Shown: in pieces, positions 1-11,927 of the stretch
Position numbering within the stretch: the stretch's first letter is position 1
Layout: the number at the start of each line of letters is the position of its first letter
Origin: Cyclospora cayetanensis
Lineage: Eukaryota > Apicomplexa > Conoidasida > Eucoccidiorida > Eimeriidae
Assembly: GCF_002999335.1 (NCBI RefSeq)
Contig: NW_020312062.1
Coordinates: 60,400-124,399, forward strand
DNA: 64,000 bases
Direction: 5' to 3'
The notes under the pieces: generated by a model
Database searches by the model: none
What the model was told of the DNA's origin: nothing
The model's input: the letters and a program-made list of their open reading frames with translations, nothing else
Translations under genes and position numbers: made by a program

Positions 1-544
1 GAACGAAGACATTCAGTTTGGGGCTAGATACTAGACAAAAGCTGAATGGCAAGCACACGAGCACATGCTGTGAGTGCCCTTTGGCAGCTTCTCCCTTAAA
101 TTTAAGAACAAAGCATCTTTATACCTTTTCTACGTGGACGAATTACAGGCCAATGTTGAGGCTATGATCGCGTGATCTTCGATAATCTAACCCAGTCGTA
201 CAAACAGATTCTGACATACCACCATCTGCGGGCGTGCCTAGTTGTCACCTCAAGTGATTGGCGGTGCTGGTGGAGGAGTGCTGCAGTTGGCAGTCACAAG
301 GAAGCAACATTTGCCTGGTATTGCCTGCTCAATTCTTTTCAACGCTCATTTCATGACATACTTAGGGCTAAGTGGCATGGCCACTGCTGGCAGAAGTGGA
401 TGCTGGGTTTCGGACCCCTTGCTCTGGCTGAGGCGTTCGACATTGGCAAGAGCGATGAGTGTATTATTATATCACCTAGTCTAACTCGTTTCAAAGGAGG
501 ACTTTTCTTTCTGGAGGCGCCATATAAGGACAGTCTTTTCTGTT

Positions 545-1834
545 TTGGGATTTGTATTCCAGCGGGCACGTAGTAGTGACCCGGCCTTTGGACCTGTGTC
601 TTGTTCACTGAAGTCTGATGCTATAACGCTGGTGCACGCCTTGTCGACTGGAATTTTGGAGTATGGGTGGATAGTTTGCCCGCTGCTTGCAAATGTGACC
701 ATCGATCTGCCCCAGCTGGCTGTTATTCGTCGCTTCCTCCGAGCCCACTTTTCCGTACCATCGACTGACTGGCGCACCATCCGAAAATGCCTATGCTCTC
801 TTAGAGCGAAAATTCCCTGCTCGATGCCTTCTATCAACATAGCCATTTGCTCGCAAGCCTCCTCATTCACTCATACCACGCAAATTATAGAGGTAAGTGC
901 TTTGCTGCCTGTGACGCCAGTTGCCTTCCCAAATATAAAATTATCGGACCACCGGCAAGCACGCTCGATCCGCTACCACACCACACTGATCAAACCTTTT
1001 CGATTCATGCTTTTCTTGGTTATGTTTTAGCTAAAGGCCAACTCTAAAGGCATGGACTCTGTCAAGCTCTTCTACCACGCGGAAGATATCTCCCCAAAGA
1101 ACCTTCGCGTTGTGAAAAGGACCCTGCAGGCCCAATTGCGGGAGAGAGCCCGCCTCGAGCTTGCACACCTGAAGGCTGCCAGTAATTTGCCAGACAATAA
1201 AGATATCTTTCCGCATAAGTTGCTAAGCAGCACTGCGTCAGGGTACCCCACTTCCCACGGCCAATGCCGAAGCTGCGCCAGTAGGGAATGGCCTCTCGCA
1301 GGCTCAACACATGGCATGCAGGACAAGCGATTAACAGCTCTAGAAGGTAGAGCATTTAGAGAGGATCAACATTCTGTGACGAAGAATGTAGCATGGTTGA
1401 GCGCATCCAGTGCCCCCAAACCCACAGGCCTTGTTGCTGCCTCTTCGACGGTAGCATCCTCTCCCGTACTCAGGAAGAAGGTCGTGCTGCAGATACACTC
1501 GGCATTCAGCACGCTGCAGTCTGCGCTCGTGTCGGACACCTCCTCCAGTTCCTCATCCTCCTCTATTGAAGAAAAAGATTCACAAGTGACTGCATATAAA
1601 GCAGCTTCAGTTCAGAGACGAAGCTGCTTGATGCGCAAGAAGAACAGGTGGTTTTCCTGGAGGTCGCGATCAAGGGTCGGATGGGCACCGCTCGTTGATT
1701 CAGCAGAGTATTTCCAATGCGTTCCCCCGTTAAAGTCGATAGTTCCACTTGGATGCATCGAGCTTCGATCACCCACTGCAAGAGAAACTAGATCAGCTGC
1801 AACTAGCTCGGCAGTAGCATTGGAGAGAGAATAA
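545..1834 (+). CDS. Unidentified protein, 3' part of a spliced gene
   Basis: I do not recognise this protein. Two exons join cleanly. The first is open to 892, where GAG meets a strong GTAAGT donor. The second starts at 1031 after a pyrimidine-rich TTTTAG acceptor. Both junctions are phase 0, so the frame runs on to the stop at 1832–1834. The first exon may really begin near 613, after an AG. The second exon holds a basic, helix-prone stretch (KRTLQAQLRERARLELAHLK), a run of eight serines at about 1543–1566, and a Ser/Arg-rich tail. Earlier exons probably lie in 1–544 and beyond the left edge; open frames exist there (for example 242–484) but I could not place junctions. The opposite strand also has long open frames at 481–870 and 1612–1962. 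I prefer the + strand because of the matched splice sites. The gene faces the 3' end of tRNase Z. Confidence 0.5.
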
Positions 1835-2404
1835 TATGTTCTGTGCACAAATTTCGAACTTTCATCAGCAGAAGACATAGGAAAGGGTAGGTGATGAACA
1901 TCAGCGACAAGCGGCACCGCTGCATCAGTAGTGGACAAGGCAGAAAGAAAGGTCCCACACAATACAAGTAGCAGCTGCTACTACGAGTGATAACTACAAA
2001 CTTCTGACAAACTAGTGAGGAACCATTTATGCCAGTATGGGAAACTGGACCCTCACGCTGAGTGAAACCCGTTTTGTAAATCCTTTGCTACATACGAGGC
2101 CCACGTGTCCTGGCATTGTCTGTAACATGAGTGCAGAGTTATATCGCTGCAGCAGTAACTCTACTAGGTGGTCCGTGCAGGATAGCATCGAAACCGATCG
2201 TAACTAGTCAAGTGCATCTATATGGAACACGCTTGGCATGTAAAGCCTCCAATCCCTATGTTTGCTACAAACGCTGCCATGCTGTCGCAAACTCGCCGTG
2301 CAGCTCCAAAGAAACTGGCCGCCGTTGCAGCTATATACCCCCGTACCCACAGGTACTCCCTCAACGTAAAGCAGGGCATCATCCCTCAAGTCGTTTGGGT
2401 AGCA
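1835..2404. other. Convergent intergenic region
   Basis: This lies between the stop of the + strand gene and the 3' end of tRNase Z. It probably holds both 3' UTRs. I see no convincing coding exon, RNA gene or repeat. The short open frames here lack splice support. Confidence 0.4.
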
Positions 2405-5400
2405 TTAGGAGCAGCTGGTGGATTCGACCTCTGAGGAAGCACCACTGAAAGGCCGTCCCACGCTGCTGTCACTAGTAAGCGGGAAGGCATCGGGGCATCG
2501 GCGCCTTGCAGCTGCTGCTCTATCTCGTAGGCGCGCCTGCGAGATCAATTGCGCACCAAGTAGATACCCCATTTCCATCACAAATAAATTCCGATTCCCC
2601 GACGGATAGAGGCAGGGCACGTGTATCGTAAAAATATAGCAATCTAGGCTGCAGCGAGCATATTTACTGTGCATGGCTACCCACCTGGCTTCGTTTTCAA
2701 CGCACTCCATAGTCAACACGCTTCGTAAGGCAGGATCCCCACGGTAGCGCTGGGAAAAGTGCGTCAGTAGCAAACGAGATGCACCCACACGGGCAGCGAA
2801 GCTGCGGAAGCACGCAAGATTCTATAAGCCACACGACGTCTGCCGGGTATTGAAGTGTCACCAATAAAGACACCATGCCCTCGACTCTTAGCTTTATAAT
2901 GATGTATAGCCGTATTTTCAGAGCCTTTCAACCTGTGACCGGTAAATGGCTTGGAAACTGGCCCATGGTTATCCCGGCCTCTTCACATTCAGACAAAGAA
3001 GTATCATGCAAAGCCCGAAAGGGAACCTTGTTTAGCCCACAACGCAAACAGCGATAACTGAAGCATTTGGGGTTTCGCACCTGCCAGCCATAGCAGCAGA
3101 GGAATGGCCTCGCTCGAAAGCAGCTTCACTCGCTGTCTTCACCTGCCGACCCATAAGGTCTGTGGTGCTGCGCGAGTCCTGTTCCCCGTAGCCACAGGCC
3201 GGAACGGCTTCTTGCGCTGAGCTAGGTTGAACCATAGGTAACAACGGATCTAAAAACGTCTCTGATTTGCTCGAAGTTCCCTTGGTACCACTCATTGTGG
3301 CTTCGTGCACCTGCAGCACCACTAGCATAAGCAGCAGCAAGCGCATGTAGTCCCAACACAAAGCCTCTCAGTGGCCACTCGCGATCCCCAATATACCCTC
3401 AAGCGGCCGGATGGGGGCCTCCACACCTGGTGTTTTTGTTCGCGGGTGTAAACTTTTTTCAGACCACAACCTATGCCTAGTGCTCACCACGATATCGGCA
3501 CCCTGTGCAAAGGGCAACAACCGTGAGGGGTCGCAGGTGTCAAAGGCGAAGCAGATCTTCCGGGGGTGAGCGGCATGCAAGAATATGTCTTTCGAGCCCA
3601 CGAGTGTTCCATCGGGAAAACTGAACGTCTCGTCATTTTTCAATTCCGACAGAAGCTGCAGCAGAGAACAATGTAGGAGAACGCAGAATAGTGCTGCTGT
3701 TGAAGACGGCCTTTCTGTTGCGTCTCCGCACCTGCTTCCACCCCATGCGACAGCGCGCTGACCGAAACCATGTTACGCATGCAGTCAAGATTCCTAATTG
3801 GTACAACTTGGTGCATGGTACAAGCAAAGCTCGGAAGCGCCTGCCCCTACATGTGCCCCGTAAAGGGGTAAAGATGTAAGGGTGACTTGTGAAGGTTATT
3901 ACCTTGTACACGGCCTTGGGCTCGCCTCGCAGCTGCGGCCACTCCTTTGTATCCGCAAGTCGCTGAGCATTCTTGGCAATAAGGGGATCCAGTAGTTCAG
4001 CTCTAAGTCGAGGCCTGCCCCCCTTTTCCGCCAAGACGTACCCGACGCATGGCACCAGATGCTGAGCACAGCGTGGCAGTGCATTGCACCGGCGTCCACA
4101 CACAGGGATGCAAACCCGAAGTCCCAGGCAGAACCTCTTTTAAACCTCCGGACCTGTTACATTAGCCACTGCGCTTTATCTGATAAGCTGTCGTCAAAAA
4201 GTGAGGAGTGTTTAGGCGCTGCCCCTGTAGCTTAATTGGCCCATATTGCCCATCACGCCGAGAAGGGGTAGCCTGGCATGTTTGTAGTCTAGTTGAGATT
4301 GCAAGGTTATACGCCTACCCTTATTGGTGCCGCTGTAACAACGATTCCCGCATCCTCGAAAACCGTGTAGCTCCCGTCCGCGTTCGGCTCAATATCGGCT
4401 CTCCCAGAAACCTCCGAGGGAGCCCTAAACAAACGAAACCACAGCACGACAGTATATTGCAAGGGCAGCACCTGGCATAGCTGGTCCTGCTGTTGTATCG
4501 TGCCACCCAAGCGCTTATATGCACGGTGCACCTATGGAATTCTCGCGGCCGCGCCACATTATATCAACTTGCCCTTAGCACCCTGTCCTGTAACATGGTG
4601 CCACCCACAAGGCACGCTCCCCTAACAACCTCAGCTAGTTTATTGCTCCTTTGTGCTACAGCTATCGCCATGAGGCAGGCATCGACACTGAAGCAAGCAC
4701 CATTATTCACAAGTAGTATACACCTAAGTGTTTGGGATCGTTTGCCAAAGAGCTTCCACTGAAGCTCACAGGGGCAGCGTGGGGAGGCGCAGGAGCCGCG
4801 ATCGCCTATGGTGCAGATGCGGAATGCCCCGCAACTCCACGACGGAGAAGGAAGGTAGCCGACGTGCACTTGTTCCCTGCGGACATGCGCATAAATCGGT
4901 TCCCTTAGCGTGCTAGTCACCGAGCCTTCGTGGCAAAGTGCGAAGCGTTGAAATCACTTGCAGTTGCGATGTCGCCGCACGACGCCTGCTGCGCGAGAAG
5001 CAACAGCATCCACTCCAGCTCAACAAGCTTCGAGAGGTGCAAGCCCTGAGACATCGGACCAAAGCACTACATCCCATACTCCCTCCTCAAGAGCCACTTA
5101 CGTGGAGGATGCAGCGAAGGAGGCTGCGAATGCCTTCGGGTCCCACGATCTCAATATGTCTGGGTCCTCTGCAAGGGGGTCAAGCGTAATACAGAAGGGG
5201 CAAACGCAGCACGCAAGGCTTCTGTAACGACCTTTGCCGCTGGCGGCGCTGTTTCCGTCCAAAAGCTGCACTAGGAAGTGTATAGCCACAACCCGGGTGG
5301 AACGCAGCGCATGCAGGGATTTTCGGAGTAATTTACGGTAAACTGCAAGCGTACTCCTCGGGGTCCTGAGCGATTTGGGAGAGAAAGGCGGGAAGACCAA

Positions 5401-7046
5401 GGCAGTGGTCACCGTGCAGATGGGTTACAAACACTCGCTGCACTACCCCCATGCGCCTCTGCAGAAACACACACGAACATGCACACACAGGACCTGCAGC
5501 CCTAGCTGGGAGAGTGCCATCAGCATCCACACCTCTTAGCATCTCGCGTCTTCACTGCACACCCGATACGCTCGCATGGACAACCCCTATGGCGAACCCG
5601 CCCCCCAGCTTGCTGAAAGATGCAGCATATATATATACATACGGGACTGTCCCTCAGCCAATCAGCGAGGGGAAGAGGGCGAAGAACACACCCTCCTGGT
5701 TTCCTGCTGCTGCCGCTGTTGGGCAGCAGCAGCAGCAGCAGGCGTTCTTTTCGCGATGGTCTCAGCAGCGAGAGCAAGAGCTACTGCCCGATGCAGCCTG
5801 CTGCCAAGCCCTCCTGCGTGCCCTTCTTCTACAGCAACGGTGTCCGTTGCCGACTCTCTCCGCGAAACAGAAGCAGCATGGGTAGGTGAGGGCCCTCCCC
5901 CGCAGTCGAAAAGCCAAGCCGATCCATCCCCACGTGAAAAGAGAACGCAAGAGGTCCCTCGAGTTGCCTGCAATGCACCGCCAACCGCCACATGCAGCAG
6001 CAGCAAAAGCCACGAGTGCAGCAGCACAATCTTGACGGCCTTTTTCTCAGCGGCAGCGCTCGCACCCGACCGCGTGGAGGACACATGAGTAGCGCCAACG
6101 CAGCATCAGCTAGTAGCCGAGACAGCCGCAACATGCCAGCCTTAGTAACAAGGCCCAACAGCAACTGAATAAAAGAACGCCAAGAATAACACAGCGCATC
6201 GAGAGGGTCTGGTCGGAAAGAAAGAACACACAGCACAAATGAAGTGGCCGCAGCGAACCTCACCGAAGCCTGCATCGCCCCTGTGCCGAGAAAGTTCAAG
6301 GACCAGCTGCCTTTCTGTTGCTGCCCCCGAAGACGCAAGAGCAGTGGCCGGTCGACCAGCAGCTTCCCCCTGCCGCCGTTGCCGCTGCGGTGTACGTACA
6401 CCACGCCTTTGGCCTCTGAGGCGTCCCTTAGGCCGAACGCGTTCGCCACTTTCGTTAGGAAAGAGACGCGGGCTGTCTCCACCGCATCGGGAGTACTGCC
6501 CTCCGGCCACACAGATAGAGAACTGTTGCCGCTGCTGGTGGTACAGCCGCCGCCATTCGCCGATCGAGGAGCTAGAGCAGTAGCGGTAGCAGCTATGACC
6601 TCCCGAAAAGCGGCTTCTATCTCCTCAGCAGCGCTTGGAGCCGGACTGGGAGAGAACACTCCCGTGGCGTGGCTAGCCCCAGTACCTGCTTCTTCCGCTG
6701 TGGATGCGGCCTTTACTGCTGCCGCTTCCAAAGACGCCGTCTCTGTCTTTCCGCGCCGGCTAGAGGCCGCAAGCCTTGAATAGCCTGTCTGTGCAGTTAC
6801 CCGGGAGACTCCGCTGGGCAAACTGCCCTGAGGAACTCCTCCATTTCCTGTCTGAGACTGAAGAGAGCGCGCAAACACCCTACGGGGGCCCCTGAACGCA
6901 GGTATCCTCTCTATAAGAGAGCCGACTGGCGAAACCCCAGGAATCGACGACACGGAGAAACCTCCTGCCTCATGCAGCAGCAGCAGTAGGGGCAGCAGCA
7001 GCAAAGACTGCGTTTGCTGCTGGCGCCGCAACCCTGCGCGGCCCAT
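2405..7046 (-). CDS. tRNase Z (ribonuclease Z, tRNA 3' endonuclease)
   Basis: This zinc-dependent metallo-beta-lactamase-fold endonuclease cuts the 3' trailer from pre-tRNAs. Its motifs appear in order along the − strand. LNFLGTGAM ends exon 1; its donor after position 6264 joins 5967, giving ATRGTSCVLF and then WLFDCG. The zinc-binding HLHGDH lies at 5405–5422, followed by GLPAF. RKICFAFDTCDPSR (3368–3643) carries the later ligand Asp. ERGHSSAAMAG splices near 3081 to FAARVGASRLLLTHFSQRY near 2800. The start at 7044–7046 opens a Leu-rich hydrophobic leader followed by about 180 Ser/Ala-rich residues, so the enzyme may go to the apicoplast or another organelle; that is inference. The usual DCGEGT reads DCGGG here, with an unclear junction between 5540 and 5890. 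The exons between 3.6 and 5.3 kb, and the C-terminus after HFSQRY, are less certain. Confidence 0.88.
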
Positions 7047-7629
7047 TGGAAGGTCGAGACATCTGGGAGCAGCTCTGCCTTAGATGTCTGTACACCCCAG
7101 AGCTGCAAAGCGGCTAGCACGTAGCTGCCAAGCAATATCTTTTTCGAAGAGGAATGCAGCTAGCAAGCATTCAAGCTGCACATTCGATGAGGGCCTCCTA
7201 CAGAGGGCCCCTTTCTAGCGCTATCGGTACCTCCTCCTCCCCCCGCCGCTGGCTGCCACCGTGAATACTGCGCACTCCCCCTTTTCGCGGAGATCCTGAT
7301 AGAATATGGGTATTATTAGGCCTGTCGCGCTAAGTCTTTCTTGCAGGGGTGGCCCCTGTGCGCACACGCAAGGATCCTTTGTATTCCCTCCGAGCACGGA
7401 GCTGCCAACCCTCCCCGGGGGGGCCCTCAGCCGGAACGCAGCACAAATGAGCTAAACCGTACTTAAGGCTGTAAATTTGGTATGAGGTGTTGTTCCTAGG
7501 GAGGCCGTTTCGTAGGTTCTCCCGGTGAGAACGGCGGCAGCAGCCGTTGTATCCTCGCGCCGCGGCAAGCCGAAGAGCACCTGTACAGCTTGTGATGGAA
7601 ATTCGCGAGGGGAGCGTCCTGATGGGCAG
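7047..7629. promoter_or_regulatory. Shared upstream region of tRNase Z and the RRM gene
   Basis: The two genes diverge from this 583-bp stretch, so both promoters and 5' UTRs should lie here. The RRM frame stays open upstream of its first ATG, back to 7525, but has no earlier ATG. I see no recognisable promoter motif. Confidence 0.4.
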
Positions 7630-9002
7630 ATGAACGTGCAGCAGCCGATGCTGTGGCACCCGCTGCTGTTGCTGATCTGCCTCTCTTTGCTGCAGTTGCA
7701 GTTGCCTTTAACAGCAACAGCAGCGTTGCGGGTCGAAGACGGCCGCAGCTGGCGGGGATGCTGTGAACGTGTTGTTTTTTCCTTTACTGGGCCGTTCTTT
7801 CCGTGTTTGGGTGGCTACAGCAGCACACAGAGCAGCAGCGTCAGCAGCAGCAGCAGCAAGCTCTTCTCGAGAGGGCGTTTTAGACTGCATCCGCAGCTGC
7901 GCGTGAGGCACCTGTCTCGAGATAGCGGCAGCAGCCACCTGTTAGAGTTATCACGGCAAAGGCTGCTTCTTGAACGCGAAGGGGAAGTCGATGCATACTG
8001 GGAACGCCCCCTGCGTCCCTTTCCAGCAGAGGGAGAACTGCATTCCCAACGGAAACGCAGCAAAGGGCCGCCACCGGCGAGTTTACTTCCATTGCCCATG
8101 CAGGTGTACAGACAGACCAAGCAGCTTATCAGGAAACACAGTGGCACAAGGAACAACAAGCGTGTGCTTCTGCTGCGGGATCGCCTGAAACTGCTCTTGC
8201 AGGAGCAGGCACAGCAGCTAGAGAGGCCCCCGCAGCCTTCCCTTGCAGTCCTTCGGAAACTCTGGGATATTGGCTCAAATGATTCCCACTTACAGCAGCA
8301 GCCTCCGCTGAAGCAACAGCAGAATGAAAGAGAGAATGCAAAGCTGCAGGAGCGCCTCACGAGGCCCCTAGGGAGTCGGCGTCTGTTTGTCTGCGGCATA
8401 GACTTGAGAGCCACGGGCACGGATCTGGAGAATCTTTTCCAGACCATCACCGACGGTCCTGTATTTGCACGGCTCAGAAGAAACAAAGGTTCGAGTGACA
8501 ACCGGCACCGCAGCGACACATTCTGATTTTCGGTATTTCCTGACGTGCAGCTTTCATTAGCCAGGATCATGCCGGTGCTCTATCAGCCCGCTCTAGGGCA
8601 TATGCACATCATCCCTGTGCTACTGATGCTTGAAATTTCCACCTTTGTACTCTCCGTGCATATGTGCCTACTGGCCTCGCAGTATTTCGGCTGACTAGCC
8701 TGCCGTCATCCACTTCGCGTGTTGCGCGCTTCGCTCTGCCGGTGCATGCAGATGGCCGTCATTTGGGTTTCGGCATTTTGGAGTTCGCTTCTACTTTGGA
8801 TGCCACGCGCGCCCTCTTGCAGCTCAACAACATTCGAATCGGAAACTGCAACATTCGGTTAGCAGAGGCCCTCGCACCTCGTCGGCCTCTCGAGCTGCAG
8901 CAGGAGGAGGAGCAGCAGCAGCACCAGAGCCAAGGTGCACGCTCCACTCGACAGCGCAAGAGGACACGATACGTCCATCTGTACCCTCTCCCATGCGAGT
9001 GA
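7630..9002 (+). CDS. RNA-recognition-motif (RRM) protein with N-terminal leader
   Basis: This is a probable RNA-binding protein. The first ATG (7630) is followed by a strongly hydrophobic segment (LWHPLLLLICLSLLQL), like a signal peptide. A Ser-rich and Arg/Gln-rich stretch follows, as in apicoplast transit peptides. The single RRM spans an intron: RRLFVCGID (RNP2-like) through FARLRRNK in exon 1, which ends at 8488. Exon 2 starts at 8683 and has HLGFGILEF (RNP1-like) and LNNIRIGNCNIRLAEA. The junction is phase 1 and keeps the frame. The C-terminus is Gln/Glu-rich. The stop at 9000–9002 is provisional: an alternative donor near 8933 (CAAG/GTGCAC) could lead to an exon at about 9020–9094, which ends in a good GTAAGT donor. 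Its role in organelle RNA metabolism is inferred from the leader and from the divergent tRNase Z gene. Confidence 0.75.
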
Positions 9003-9775
9003 GCTTCTCTTCGCGTCAGTTTTGTTTGCTCCGTGTTGGAAGGCATGGAGGAACGCCTGGAGGGTCTCAGCAGGAGGCCCTGTAACGTCCCCTGGTAAGT
9101 TTCAGGGAAATTCTCTTTTAACGAAGAGTGCAGGGAAGGGAGAAACCTTGCGAAGACCACTCGCGTGCTGCGTTAAAAAGGAGAACTCGACTACTGCAGC
9201 GGCAGAGCCGCGCCATTGTGTTTGGAAGCCTTTTCTGATTCTCTAATGCCTTTGCTTTGTAGCACCGTGTGCAGCAGCGCCTTGCATGAAAAAAAGGAAA
9301 GCGGGAATCGAGTCGCTTCCGTTTTAGCATGCTTTTGTCCGTGTCACAAGCAAGTGACGTAGGCCGAGCTGGTGAGCAAGAAGGCTAACTGCAAGGCGAG
9401 GGGATAAGCAGTGAGTGTAGTACAGGGGATTGGCGGGGTGGTTGGCACACGGTGTATGGCCAACCCATAGGGCGAGAAGCGGAACGACTACCGCTGCTCA
9501 GAATTTCCAGTTAACCCTGCAAAGGCCAAAGCGAGCCCTTTCTGTCTATTGAGAGAGAGCGCATGGATTAGGTTTGAAGAGGAAAGCTTTACTGACTCGT
9601 TCGGGGGCTTAGGCTACGGGAAACTCGGCTCTTTGTAGGGCCTCCCAGTTGCAATGAAATGGCAGAACGTCTTCGCCGAAAGGCTTTTTCGGGGCCCAAG
9701 GTGCCCGAGCATTAACTACGATATCTCTCCTGCTCTTGCATATCCGCACGCCAGCTGTCCCTCAATGTTTGCTTT
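9003..9775. other. Intergenic region with a possible extra RRM-gene exon
   Basis: It lies between two convergent genes. A candidate exon at about 9020–9094, with an AG before and GTAAGT after, may belong to the RRM gene. The rest looks like 3' UTR and spacer. Confidence 0.3.
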
Positions 9776-11781
9776 TCACTTCTCGCTTCGGCCTGGTCGC
9801 TTAAAAATACTGGAGAATCGCGACACCAAGCGTGCACCGAGGGCCCCCGCTTCCGCAACTTGGTCAGGTGGTCCTGCCACTACTGCCTTTTCACCCGGGG
9901 TGTAGCTTGAGGCCCCATGGGATTTGTAGGAATTTGGTGACGCAGCGAGATCGCTAGGGGTTTCCACTGCAATAGCGGCCTTAGGGGACCCTGCTGCAGC
10001 AGCGAACGTCTTAAGGGAAAGTGTTGTAGGACTCTGGAACTTACCTGGCACTGCTACACCGCAAGAGGACCTCCTCTGCGTGCCTCTGCAATCAGCCGTC
10101 ATGTACGAGGGCGGCCCACTGTTGGACTGCACCTCAGACAGCAAGAACCCCTTGGAAGGAGCATTTTCCCCTTCTAGCGACGCTGCCAGTGATGTCGCAG
10201 CCGCCGTCCGCGTGTCTTCCAGTGTAGTCTTTCGCGTCTGTCGATAGCCTGGCGTTGCGGCAGTAGCAGGTTGCTCTTGAGCAGGCGGAGACATGTCCGC
10301 AACAACTCTCTTAGGTACTGTGTTCGGGGCTCCTAGAGAAGGAAGAAGCGGCCCCATATGCTTGCTAGCGACAGCTATAGCTAAGGCACCAGCGGCCCTT
10401 GAAGTACTGGGAGACTGTGATGCCGTCTTCACTGGAGGAGGCTTTCTTGCGAATGACGTCTGTGGCCGGTCTGCTGGTGTGGCTCTTGGAGCCACCGGCT
10501 TTGCTGCTACTCTTCCAGGCATCGCCACCGTCGTGCGTGCACCTGTTACAGTGGCTGCTGGTCTTAATGGACTAGCAGGTTGCGCAGGCTTAGGTGTAAC
10601 GTTAGTTGCGGGAGGTGCAGCAAATGCAGCCGGTGATAGTAATTTTGCCGTTTCTGGCCTCAGGCCTGCAAGGGCCGCTCGAGAGCCCGATGCCTTTGGG
10701 GCAGAGCCGCCCGAAATTGACTTGGTGCTTGTTGCTGCGGCGGATACTGGCAGCCTCGCCACTGCCGAACACCTTTGGATAGGGGAACCTGGGGTGGGGC
10801 TGCCAAGCCCCATGGATGCAAGTAGCTGACTGGAGGGTGGTGTGCCCCTTGAGGTGGCTTTTGTAGTTCCTGTCGGGGCATTGGAAACTCGAGCGTCTGC
10901 CCTGCGGGGGGCTTTGCGCATCTGAGGACCGGAGTGTTTTACTTCTGTCGCAAGTGTACTTCCTGCGTTGGGACACACTTGTGCTCGAGAAGCGGGAGAT
11001 CCTGGTTCAAATGTTGCTGCACCTGCTGTCAACGCGCCCTTTGCTACGGCTGTTGGTGTCTCCAGCTTTTTACCAGGTAGCTGTTGCTGAAGCTGCAAAA
11101 GTGTCTGTGATACGTTAAAAGTAAGGGGGGATTGCGCTGCAGCATGCATGGATTTCGCCTCAGGCTTCACAGCTGTCGAGGCATTGCTACAAGCCTCAGT
11201 CGACTGGAGCACAAGTCTCATAGTTGCATCTTTAGGACGTAGTGGCGTAGGGACCCCTTGATCCTCAGGAGTGAGAGCGCCAGATGCGGGAGTGCTGTTT
11301 AGCCGCCCCAATCGCGCACTACTGAGTGTGCTGCAACTACTTAACGACGACTTCAAATTGTGCCTGGCTTCCTGGTTTGCCCGTATTTCCGATAGACCTT
11401 TCGCTGGAGCTAGACATACGGTAGGATCAGCAGCACAACCCGCTGCTGTAGCTTTTGCTGCTGTCTCCTCCGCGGGACGCCATGCATCGCGGTGAGCGGC
11501 TCCAGCACCTGATGGGAAGCCACAGGGGGCATCAAACAACGATCTTCAAAAGACAAGGAGCTAGATATGTTAGCGACAAAGCCAAAAAGTAGGGGGTCGT
11601 GGGCGTGCACTGTTGCATCGTTCGAACCTTTTTGCATCGCTTCTTGTTGCTCTAACTGTAGTAAAAGACGTTTTAGCTCATTTCTCCAGACATTCGAGGA
11701 GACTTCGATGTGAGGTCGCACAGAAAAGATCTCAATAGAACCATCCTGGAGGCAACCCCAACACTTAGGAGCCCAGAGCAT
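9776..11781 (-). CDS. Pro/Ala/Ser/Thr-rich protein of unknown function
   Basis: A long open frame (11539 down to 9776, about 587 codons) is rich in Pro, Ala, Ser and Thr, with many Lys/Arg and short SP/TP motifs. It looks disordered and phosphorylatable, and I see no known domain. This frame has no ATG at its upstream end. It overlaps a second frame that begins with a real ATG at 11779–11781 and contains NELKRLLLQLEQQEAMQK, a short coiled-coil-like segment. A small intron near 11510–11470, with a CAG/GTGCTGG donor, would join the two, giving a protein of about 650 residues. The C-terminus is basic (RFSSIFKRPGRSEK). The start lies only about 150 bp below the methyltransferase stop, on the same strand. 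Function unknown. Confidence 0.6.
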
Positions 11782-11927
11782 ACTGCTTTCCTTGGACAGC
11801 GAGCTGAGTCTTTTACTAGGAACTCTTCTATGCTCTCAAACATCAATGCGTATTACAACTACATATGAAGCTTTGCTTATCAATTCCGATGCTGTACCAT
11901 GGCAATGCACAATCTAGGCCTGAAACT

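Noticed and set aside
10293..10829. + strand frame of 178 codons opposite the Pro/Ala-rich gene
   Set aside because: It is Gly/Ala/Val-rich as expected from reading GC-rich Pro/Ala codons backwards, and has no splice or domain support.
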